Positions 1 to 5,356 of a stretch of 6,082 nt of DNA are shown piece after piece. Location: assembly GCA_025924845.1 (NCBI GenBank), contig JAICHN010000316.1:1-6082 (forward strand), given 5' to 3'. A program made the translations under genes and the position numbers. The stretch is from Chloroflexota bacterium (GTDB taxonomy: Bacteria; Chloroflexota; UBA5177; JANWHV01). Each line of letters opens with the position of its first letter. Positions within the stretch are counted from its first letter, which is position 1. Below the pieces are notes generated by a model, which ran no database searches, was not told where the DNA came from, and saw only the letters and a list, made by a program, of their open reading frames with translations.

Positions 1-1
1 C

Positions 2-1105
2 AGCGCCTACCCGGCCGCCCCGGACAGCGAATACGGTTGGGAGAAGCTGTTCAGCGAGCGCCTGTACCTCGCGTACCAGCGCAACAACGGGATCACCGTG
101 CGGATCGCGCGCTACCACAATATCTTCGGCCCCGAGGGTACCTGGCAGGGCGGGCGCGAGAAGGCGCCGGCCGCGATCTGCCGGAAAGTGGCCCTGGCGG
201 CCCACGGCGGCGAAATCGAGGTTTGGGGCGACGGCAAGCAGACCCGGTCCTTTCTGTACATCGACGAATGCCTCGAGTTCCCCGGCTATCCCGGCATTGT
301 GGAGCGACCCCTGGACGAAGGACGCCTGCCCGCCTTTCTGGCCGACTGTCACGCCCGATGCTTCGACCTTGCCTTGCAGATGCAGGGCAGCGGGGGCGCC
401 AGCAATCCATTCACCGCGCTGCTCGGCGCTCGCCACATGGCGGGTTTTTTCTTGCCGGATCAGGCGTGCCCCGATCCGGAGCGTTTCCTTCCCTTTATCG
501 ACGCAGAGTCGGAAGTAACACGCTACCTGCGTCTGTTGGCCCATCTAGGCATTCCCAATCGGGGTGAGCACCTGGAGTTTCCCCTCTATCCGGAGGACCG
601 TAGCGCGCTCCAGGCAATCGAGGAAACGCGCGACTTGCACCCGGGCACCTATGCCTGCGTCCACGCCGGGGCAAAGGAGGAGATACGCCGCTGGCCTCCG
701 TCCCACTTTTCGGCAGTGGCGGACGCCCTGGCAAGCCAGGGGTTGCGGATCGTGCTCACCGGCACCAACGGCGAGGTTGCGCTGAGCCGGGCCGTAGCGC
801 GCGCCATGCGAGCCCCCGCCCTCGACCTGACCGGACGTACCAACCTCGGCGCCCTTGCCGTTCTGCTCAGCAATGCCCGCCTGCTGGTATGCAACGACAC
901 CGGCGTCTCCCATCTGGCGGCCGCGCTCCGGGTGCCAAGCGTGGTCATCTTCCTTGCCTCCGACCCCGCCCGTTGGGCGCCGCTCGATCGCGGCCGGCAT
1001 CGCGCCATCCCTGCCGGCCTCGCGCCCGGCCGGTTGGTTAGGCCGGGGCGCGTCGTCGCGGCTGCCGCCGACCTCCTGCATCTGGAAGCCACAAGCAGGG
1101 TATGA
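2..1105 (+). CDS. Chimeric partial ORF: GDP-mannose 3,5-epimerase fragment joined in frame to N-terminally truncated GT9 glycosyltransferase
   Basis: The frame is open from base 2 to the TGA at 1103-1105 (367 residues visible) and enters from outside the window; the GTG at 98 is internal to the epimerase fold, not a real start. Residues 1-92 match an extended-SDR GDP-mannose 3,5-epimerase: YxxxK at Y11/K15, a substrate loop GTWQGGREKAPAA (46-58), and WGDGKQTRSF (75-84). K54 lies 43 residues after Y11, the spacing I recall between Tyr174 and the catalytic Lys217 of Arabidopsis GME. From residue 93 it becomes a family 9 glycosyltransferase (ADP-heptose:LPS heptosyltransferase type): HAGAKEEIRRWP (221-232), LTGRTNLGALAVLL (276-289) and NDTGVSHLAAAL (298-309), the nucleotide-sugar-binding core. 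The epimerase C-terminal part and the GT9 first ~65-70 residues, including the usual N-terminal GALGD-type loop, are missing. Neither half is expected to be active. Family calls are firm; the nature of the fusion is inference. Confidence 0.85.
   Translation, partial: SAYPAAPDSEYGWEKLFSERLYLAYQRNNGITVRIARYHNIFGPEGTWQGGREKAPAAICRKVALAAHGGEIEVWGDGKQTRSFLYIDECLEFPGYPGIVERPLDEGRLPAFLADCHARCFDLALQMQGSGGASNPFTALLGARHMAGFFLPDQACPDPERFLPFIDAESEVTRYLRLLAHLGIPNRGEHLEFPLYPEDRSALQAIEETRDLHPGTYACVHAGAKEEIRRWPPSHFSAVADALASQGLRIVLTGTNGEVALSRAVARAMRAPALDLTGRTNLGALAVLLSNARLLVCNDTGVSHLAAALRVPSVVIFLASDPARWAPLDRGRHRAIPAGLAPGRLVRPGRVVAAAADLLHLEATSRV
261..277 (+). other. Epimerase/glycosyltransferase junction at a shared short motif
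   Basis: These 17 bases encode the DECLE part of IDECLE. In GDP-mannose epimerases FxxIDEC(V/L)EG follows the TRSF motif. GT9 proteins of this type typically read (Y)LDxFLEFPGYPG at the end of their N-terminal domain. The sequence before the site is clearly epimerase and after it (FPGYPG, 278-295) clearly GT9, with the frame kept. The two parent genes would therefore be expected to share near-identical DNA here. This fits a deletion or cross-over between short direct homologies, or an assembly mis-join at the same homology. The parental sequences are not in the window, so the homology length is inferred. Confidence 0.6.
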
Positions 1106-1239
1106 CGGATGTGCCACATCTGCGTGATCGAGTCCGCGGTTTAGGAACGCGGGTCTCCAGACCCGCCTGGCTCAGCGCCGGATCGTCCAGTCGGTCGCGC
1201 GATTGCCAAAAATGGCGCTTGCCAGACGACTTGGCGCAC
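1106..1239. other. Convergent intergenic gap with small inverted repeats
   Basis: This is the space between the stop of the GT9-like frame and the stop of the amidase. Besides the palindrome at 1149-1166 it holds alternating GCCA and TGGC tetramers at 1205-1208, 1213-1216, 1221-1224 and 1232-1235, which can pair in several alternative ways (for example GCCA-AAAA-TGGC). No U-tract follows any stem on either strand, so no classical intrinsic terminator is seen. There is no credible gene. Confidence 0.5.
1149..1166. repeat. Perfect 8-bp palindrome, possible dispersed repeat or bidirectional terminator
   Basis: GCGGGTCT and AGACCCGC flank a CC dinucleotide, a perfect inverted repeat that would fold as a 7-bp stem with a TCCA loop. 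It lies between two converging genes. There is no T-run on either side, so if it terminates transcription it is not of the classical rho-independent form. The flanking text (TAGGAAC before the stem) resembles short palindromic elements dispersed in many GC-rich genomes. That resemblance is from memory and only one copy is in this window. Confidence 0.45.
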
Positions 1240-2718
1240 TCAGCCCTGGCCGGCTGATGCGGCACCGACCAAGGGAGGGCGCCGCTTCCCGAAGCCGGTC
1301 GCCTGTTCAAAGGCGTGGGCAATTTGGAGGAGACGCCGTTCACTCTGGTGCCTCCCCACGATCTGCAAGCCGATTGGTAAGCCTACCTGGGTGAAGCCAC
1401 AGGGGACCGAAATTGCGGGATTGCCCATGATCGAGATGAAGTAGCAGGATTTCATCCAGTCGATGTAGCTTTCCATTGGCACTCCGTTGATCTCCGTGAC
1501 ATAGGGTTGCAGGACATCGAACGGCGGCACCTGTGTGGTTGGGAGGACGAGAAATTCGTATGTTTCAAAGAAGATTCGGGCTCGCTCGTAGAGTTGCGTC
1601 TTCAGCATCTCAGCCCGACCAAGTTGCGGACCGGTCAGCGCGGCACCGCGCTCCACTTCCTGAATAATTGTGTCCTTGATCAAGGGACGCGAGGTTCTCA
1701 CCAATTCGGCAAACCCCGCTTCGAACTGCCAGGCGCGGAGCGTTTTGAACGCCTCGTCAGCCCCCCTGAAGTCCGGCTCGGCATCATCCACCCTGCAGCC
1801 CAGTGCCTCGAACACGGTGCGTTGTCCATTCACTACCCGGCGCAGTTCCGGGTCGAAGGCAACGCCGCCCAAGTCCCCGGCCCAGGCTACGCGAACCCCC
1901 CTGGGATCGGCATCGAGAGGTTCGGCGAATTGCCCGCCCTGCTCTGGGATGGAAATGGGCGAACGGAGATCCGGACCGGCAATCACGCTCAGAAAGAATG
2001 CCACATCGGCCACGGTACGGCCCATCGGCCCATCGACCGATAAGGTAGACCAGGCCGAGATTCGCGGGCGAGTCGGCACGCGCCCCGAAGCGGGACGGAG
2101 ACCCACCACGTTGCAGAAAGCGGCGGGATTGCGCAAGGAGCCCCCCATATCGCTGCCGTCGGCAAGCGCTACCATGCCGCAGGCCAGAGCCACGGCGGCG
2201 CCGCCGCTGCTCCCCCCACAGGTTTTAGTCGGATCGTAGGGATTGCGGGTTCGGCCAAAGACCTCGTTGAACGTTTGCGAGCCGGCGCCGAACTCCGGCG
2301 TGTTGGTCTTACCCAGGGTAATCGCGCCCGCCTGCTTGATGCGCTCGATGATAATTGCATCCTCGGTAGGCACCCAGTCGCGGAAGAGCGGCGACCCGTA
2401 GGTGGTGCGCAGGCCCGCCGTATCATGGAGATCCTTGTGGGCTACGGGCAGCCCATGGAGCGGCCCGAGCAGCGTGCCGCGCGCCAGGGTCTCATCGGCG
2501 CGACTGGCCTGCTCCATAGCTTGTTCCGGCACCAGGGTCACGATCGCGTTGACCGACGGATTCACCCGTTCGATCTGCCGGAGATGGGCCGCCGTGACTT
2601 CGCAGGCCGATACGGTCTTGCTCCGGATCATGCTCGCCAATTCAACCGCGCTTAGAAAGCACAGGGCAGCATCGCCGTCCACCTGCCCAGGAGAGTGGGC
2701 TAAAGTCGCGTCCGCCAT
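1240..2718 (-). CDS. Amidase signature family hydrolase
   Basis: This is a complete 492-residue member of the amidase signature family, which hydrolyses carboxylic amides (or acts like the GatA subunit) with a Ser-cisSer-Lys triad. The triad is visible: K95 in PVAHKDLHD, cis-Ser S170 in CGGSSGG, and nucleophile S194 in GSDMGGSLRNPAAF. The 24-residue gap between the two serines equals that in fatty acid amide hydrolase (Ser217/Ser241). There is no signal peptide, so it is cytoplasmic, and the length is normal for a stand-alone amidase. The C-terminal NPAISVPCGF and LPIGLQIVGR stretches are also typical. The start is well supported: AAGGAG (2728-2733) sits 9 nt upstream of the ATG. No gatB or gatC is adjacent, which argues against a tRNA amidotransferase subunit. 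The gene is divergent from the SDR gene. Family certain, substrate unknown. Confidence 0.95.
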   Translation of the reverse strand: MADATLAHSPGQVDGDAALCFLSAVELASMIRSKTVSACEVTAAHLRQIERVNPSVNAIVTLVPEQAMEQASRADETLARGTLLGPLHGLPVAHKDLHDTAGLRTTYGSPLFRDWVPTEDAIIIERIKQAGAITLGKTNTPEFGAGSQTFNEVFGRTRNPYDPTKTCGGSSGGAAVALACGMVALADGSDMGGSLRNPAAFCNVVGLRPASGRVPTRPRISAWSTLSVDGPMGRTVADVAFFLSVIAGPDLRSPISIPEQGGQFAEPLDADPRGVRVAWAGDLGGVAFDPELRRVVNGQRTVFEALGCRVDDAEPDFRGADEAFKTLRAWQFEAGFAELVRTSRPLIKDTIIQEVERGAALTGPQLGRAEMLKTQLYERARIFFETYEFLVLPTTQVPPFDVLQPYVTEINGVPMESYIDWMKSCYFISIMGNPAISVPCGFTQVGLPIGLQIVGRHQSERRLLQIAHAFEQATGFGKRRPPLVGAASAGQG

Positions 2719-2964
2719 GCTCGGCCTCTCCTTCCAGGTGTCTTCCGCTTACGATGACTCATGGTAGCCGGTTTGCCCAACCGAGTGGGAGCGCCTCCCT
2801 ATGATCGCGCTGACCGCGGCATGCCTGGGGATTGTGGAGCGCGCGATACGTGTAGGGGTGCACAGCTGTTCGTCCTCGTCGCCGGTCAGGGCGTCTACCT
2901 GGGCATACGGCTGTCTGCCCCTGCTCGGAACGACTATGACCCACAAGGCAGCAAGGGGGTTCCA

Positions 2965-2994
2965 TTGTCGTCATTGCCGACAGCGTCTTACACT
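2965..2994 (+). promoter_or_regulatory. Candidate sigma-70-like promoter for the SDR gene
   Basis: TTGTCG (2965-2970) and TACACT (2989-2994) are separated by 18 bp and would start transcription near 3001, about 50 nt before the SDR start codon. The inverted repeat TGTCG-N7-CGACA (2966-2982) overlaps the -35 box and spacer, where a repressor could bind. The match to consensus is only moderate and the call is speculative. Confidence 0.25.
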
Positions 2995-3039
2995 GGAAAC
3001 TTCGTGGCTGCCGCCGAGGCGCACGGCCACATCAAATGT

Positions 3040-3045
3040 AAGGAA
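3040..3045 (+). promoter_or_regulatory. Ribosome binding site deciding the SDR start
   Basis: AAGGAA lies 8 nt before the ATG at 3054 and only 5 nt before the in-frame TTG at 3051. The ATG is therefore preferred as the start. Confidence 0.55.
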
Positions 3046-3053
3046 ATGAATTG

Positions 3054-3872
3054 ATGACTACCACGCCTCACCCGACCTTTCGCCCGCCCTTGCTCGGCCG
3101 GATTGCCCTGGTCAGCGGCTGCGGCAACCCGCACGGGATTGGCTTTGCCGGCGCCCGCGTCCTGGCCGAGCAGGGCGCCGCCGTGGCCATCACCTCGACT
3201 ACGGCGCGTATTGAGGAGCGGGCCGCCGAATTGGCCGGCGCCGGTTATACGGTCGGCGCTTTCATCGCGGACCTTACCGATTGGGAACAGACGGCTTCCC
3301 TCGTGAAGGCGGTACGAGACCGCTTCGGATCCATCGACATCCTGATCAATAACGCCGGTCTGGCGCAGGTCGGCATGGCGAAGTCATCCGGCCGTTTCGT
3401 GGATCTCGATCCGTCGGCCTGGCGCCTTGCCCTGGACCGCAACCTCACCACCGCCTTCAACCTGACCCGCCACATTGTGCCCCTCATGGTCGGCCAGCAC
3501 TACGGCCGAATCGTCAATGTATCGTCGGTCACTGGACCATTCGTGGCTTATCCAGGCGAGAGCGCCTATGCGGCGGCCAAAGCGGGCATGGACGGCTTGA
3601 CGCGATCGCTCGCTCTGGAGCTCGGTCCGCACGGCGTGACCGTCAACTCGGTAGCGCCGGGCTGGGTGGCGAATGACCCATCACCGCACCCCGATGTATT
3701 GGAAGGAGGCCGCTACACGCCGGTCGGACGCGTGGGCCGCCCCGAGGAGATCGCGGCCGTGGTCGCGTTTCTGGCCGGCGAGTCGGCGAGTTATGTGACC
3801 GGCCAGTCCATCGTAGTGGATTGGGGCATTATCTTTCAGGAGGAGAAGGGGCGGCTCACGAGCGCACCGTAG
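3054..3872 (+). CDS. Short-chain dehydrogenase/reductase (SDR), FabG-like
   Basis: A complete 272-residue classical SDR that oxidises or reduces an alcohol/carbonyl group using NAD(P). Visible marks are the dinucleotide-binding loop SGCGNPHGIG (21-30), NNAG (99-102), structural/catalytic N130, S158 in NVSSVTG, and YAAAK with Y172/K176, so the catalytic set is intact. PG at 202-203 and the C-terminal YVTGQSIVVD are also typical. Two departures stand out. The glycine loop is two residues longer than TGxxxGIG, as in an SDR subgroup annotated as 3-oxoacyl-ACP reductases. The usual VDGG near the C-terminus reads VDWG (W257). The start is taken at the ATG; a TTG one codon upstream is possible. No fatty-acid synthesis genes are adjacent, so a catabolic dehydrogenase is as likely as FabG. 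The family is certain, the substrate unknown. Confidence 0.93.
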   Translation: MTTTPHPTFRPPLLGRIALVSGCGNPHGIGFAGARVLAEQGAAVAITSTTARIEERAAELAGAGYTVGAFIADLTDWEQTASLVKAVRDRFGSIDILINNAGLAQVGMAKSSGRFVDLDPSAWRLALDRNLTTAFNLTRHIVPLMVGQHYGRIVNVSSVTGPFVAYPGESAYAAAKAGMDGLTRSLALELGPHGVTVNSVAPGWVANDPSPHPDVLEGGRYTPVGRVGRPEEIAAVVAFLAGESASYVTGQSIVVDWGIIFQEEKGRLTSAP

Positions 3873-4046
3873 TCAACCTGGGCCTCCAGAGAGGGCAGGG
3901 CAAAATCGGGCAGGTGCAACAGGTGACCCCTCTCGGCAAGAAAATAAACTCTCCCGGGCCGAGCCGCCGCTGCGTCTGACCAACCCACACCTTCGGGCGA
4001 GCGGACTCCGAGAGCGCGGCCTACGCGGTTCCGGCTTCGCGAGCGA
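3873..4046. other. Convergent intergenic gap
   Basis: This gap lies between the SDR stop and the stop of the minus-strand DinB-like gene. A weak pairing exists between CTCGGC (3932-3937) and GCCGAG (3958-3963) with a 20-nt A-rich loop, and a direct CAGGTG repeat occurs near 3911-3925. Neither looks like a standard terminator, and I see no gene. Confidence 0.4.
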
Positions 4047-4841
4047 TTAGTCGGGCGGCACCAACTCGAAGTAGCGAGCCAGCAGGGCGGCATCACCGAA
4101 TACTTGCAGCGTATCGGCCGGGATACGCTGCCACAGGAACAAGAACAAGTCCGAGGCGCTGCCGCGCACCGCGACATCGCCTTTGCTATGTTCATGCGTC
4201 ACCACAAGTCCATCGGGCACGAAGCGCACCAGCCACTCGCCTGGTCCGTCGGTGCGACGGAAGTGGTATGTCTCGCCGTGCCCCGGCCGGGGATGCCCCG
4301 CCCAGCCGCGCCGCGCCGGCAGCATCACCTCGAAGGTCTCGTCAATCCCGTCGCACGCCAGATCACCCTCGGCCGGATCGGGCGTACCGTACGCCGATTG
4401 GGCATCCCAGCGATGCACCGTAGTTTCGTGGGTCATGCGGCGCTGCCAGAATCCGGCGGTCTGGTCCACCTTCCACCAACTGCTGACCGGCTCGGTCGGT
4501 TCGAGTGCCCACAGTGCCACGCCCAGTTCCGCCGTGGTCTGTTCGTAGAGAGCCGGCAGTTCGGCGGGAGCACGCGCGGGATCCAGCCTCTCATCCGCGA
4601 ACCATTCCTTGAATCGCACCGGTAGACCCCAGGCAGCGAAGTCATCCATGGGGAACGGCGCCGGCCGCTTGCGAACCAACCCCAGGCGATTGACGTTCAT
4701 CTCGATCATGTGTGAAACCAGAGTGGCCATGGTCCAGCCCGGACAGGAGGGAATAGGCGCCTCCAGACCCAGACGTGCCGCCGCCGCGAGCGCTGCCGCT
4801 TCCTGCAGGTATCCCTCGCGATACACAGTTTTCTCGAGCAT
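4047..4841 (-). CDS. Maleylpyruvate isomerase / DinB-like family protein (MDMPI N- and C-terminal domains)
   Basis: A complete 264-residue protein of the mycothiol-dependent maleylpyruvate isomerase-like family, a DinB-type four-helix bundle followed by a small C-terminal domain. The N-terminal signature IPSCPGWTMATLVSHMIEM (30-48) gives H44, and MTHETTVHRWDA (136-147) gives E139 and H143. Together they form the His-Glu-His zinc site known from the Corynebacterium enzyme. The C-terminal part (about 180-264) with GDVAVRGSASDLFLFLW matches the MDMPI C-terminal domain. GGAGG (4848-4852) lies 6 nt before the ATG. Characterised members use mycothiol to isomerise maleylpyruvate, but most homologues are uncharacterised thiol-dependent or metal-dependent proteins, and no gentisate genes are present here. 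It is the last gene of a probable minus-strand operon, 60 nt after the EthD gene. Family call firm, reaction unknown. Confidence 0.9.
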   Translation of the reverse strand: MLEKTVYREGYLQEAAALAAAARLGLEAPIPSCPGWTMATLVSHMIEMNVNRLGLVRKRPAPFPMDDFAAWGLPVRFKEWFADERLDPARAPAELPALYEQTTAELGVALWALEPTEPVSSWWKVDQTAGFWQRRMTHETTVHRWDAQSAYGTPDPAEGDLACDGIDETFEVMLPARRGWAGHPRPGHGETYHFRRTDGPGEWLVRFVPDGLVVTHEHSKGDVAVRGSASDLFLFLWQRIPADTLQVFGDAALLARYFELVPPD

Positions 4842-4883
4842 GGGCGTCCTCCGCCGCGCGACTTCCCGTCCGGCCGGTAACCA

Positions 4884-4924
4884 AGGTCAGGTAGGGATAG
4901 GCTAACTTCGAACCCTACTGACCT
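4884..4924 (-). terminator. Stable hairpin over the EthD stop codon (partial terminator, attenuator or RNA-stability element)
   Basis: Plus-strand AGGTCAGGTAGGG (4884-4896) pairs with CCCTACTGACCT (4913-4924): 12 base pairs with one bulged base and a 16-nt loop. In the minus-strand transcript the first arm is formed by the last codons of the EthD gene, the stop codon (4902-4904) lies in the loop, and the second arm is in the 60-nt gap before the next gene. No U-tract follows (TTGGTTACC), so complete intrinsic termination is unlikely. A partial terminator, a 3'-end stabiliser, or a link between EthD termination and downstream translation are alternatives. Confidence 0.5.
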
Positions 4925-5213
4925 GGATCGCGGGCAGCACGTTCGTGAAATTGGCGAGATCGCCCATGATCTCACCACCATGGGCCGCCATGCCGCTTTG
5001 CATGCCTTTGCTGTCGAAAAGCAAGGCGTCGATCACTGCGTACGCCGGCGGGTCGCCGGGAACGCCGCCGCCCAGGCCCTCATCGACCTGTACCGCGGTC
5101 AGGCCCGAGGAGGCGAGACGCTCCTTGACCATCGGTACATGTTTGGTCAGATAGTACTCAAGATCGAACGTGCTGTCGGCGGTCTTCGGATACATTACCG
5201 CTACACGGAGCAT
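4902..5213 (-). CDS. EthD family reductase-like small protein
   Basis: A 103-residue protein of the EthD family (dimeric alpha/beta barrel, ferredoxin-like fold). It matches the family from end to end: an N-terminal strand with VAVMYP, then FDLEYYLTKHVPMVKE with the conserved Tyr and His, an AVIDALLFDS strand, and a C-terminal HGGEIMGDLANFTNVLPAIQ helix-strand. Length is normal (about 100 residues). EthD was named for its need in ethyl tert-butyl ether degradation; most homologues are of unknown function and occur beside oxidative or sugar-degradation genes. No cofactor site is visible. An extra in-frame ATG lies at 5216, but the second ATG is chosen because of ribosome-site spacing. It sits between the enolase-superfamily gene and the DinB-like gene on the same strand. 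Confidence 0.88.
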   Translation of the reverse strand: MLRVAVMYPKTADSTFDLEYYLTKHVPMVKERLASSGLTAVQVDEGLGGGVPGDPPAYAVIDALLFDSKGMQSGMAAHGGEIMGDLANFTNVLPAIQVSRVRS

Positions 5214-5356
5214 CATGACCTCCAGGAGCGCGGAACGTCCGCATCCCGCGCGCTACCACTCCGAGCGAAGAGGACAGGGTATGCCCCTTCCATTCCAGTA
5301 TACCGCTCCATCGGCGGCGGTTCCGGCCTGCACCGTCACCCACGCATACCACCCGA
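5214..5356 (-). other. 143-nt gap between dehydratase and EthD genes, with weak promoter and hairpin candidates
   Basis: A TATACT hexamer (minus strand, 5302-5297) resembles a -10 box, but no good -35 box lies 16-18 bp upstream. A 6-bp stem, GCGCGG (5228-5233) with CCGCGC (5246-5251), could form just before the EthD ribosome site. The gap is long enough for an internal promoter, so co-transcription of the three minus-strand genes is likely but not shown. Confidence 0.3.
5219..5223 (-). promoter_or_regulatory. Ribosome binding site deciding the EthD start
   Basis: GGAGG on the minus strand lies 5 nt before the ATG at 5213 and only 2 nt before the ATG at 5216. The downstream ATG of the ATGATG pair is therefore favoured. 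Confidence 0.55.

Larger units (their letters stand above)
2719..3053. promoter_or_regulatory. Divergent intergenic region between amidase and SDR genes
   Basis: These 335 bp separate two divergent start codons and should carry both promoters. A short inverted repeat CGGTT-TGCCC-AACCG is at 2769-2783 and another, TGTCG-N7-CGACA, at 2966-2982; either could be an operator, but both are short enough to arise by chance. Open frames exist on both strands. The longest (2761-3054, plus, 97 codons) has no Shine-Dalgarno site and no recognisable family, so I do not call it. I see no remnant of a known gene or mobile element. Confidence 0.5.

Noticed and set aside
37..567. 176-codon plus-strand frame
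   Set aside because: It is Arg/Pro-rich and runs in a different frame over the epimerase/GT9 sequence, whose motifs are unmistakable; a high-GC shadow.
545..1117. 190-codon minus-strand frame
   Set aside because: Antisense to the GT9 catalytic core, with no recognisable domain and no ribosome site.
1507..2239. Long plus-strand frames antisense to the amidase
   Set aside because: They overlap the amidase signature region, have no family resemblance, and arise from the high GC content.
2801..3049. 82-codon frame with an HCRHC (CxxC-like) segment
   Set aside because: A single Cys pair, no zinc-ribbon context, no ribosome site, and it competes with other equally poor frames in the same gap.
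3051..3053. TTG as SDR start codon
   Set aside because: The ATG directly after it has better spacing from AAGGAA and is the more common start codon.
3932..3963. CTCGGC/GCCGAG stem as SDR terminator
   Set aside because: A 6-bp stem with a 20-nt loop and no T-run; too weak to call.
3836..4195. 119-codon minus-strand frame across the SDR/DinB-like gap
   Set aside because: It overlaps the end of the DinB-like gene in another frame and resembles no family.
4104..4625. 173-codon plus-strand frame
   Set aside because: Antisense shadow of the DinB-like gene, which has intact zinc-ligand motifs.
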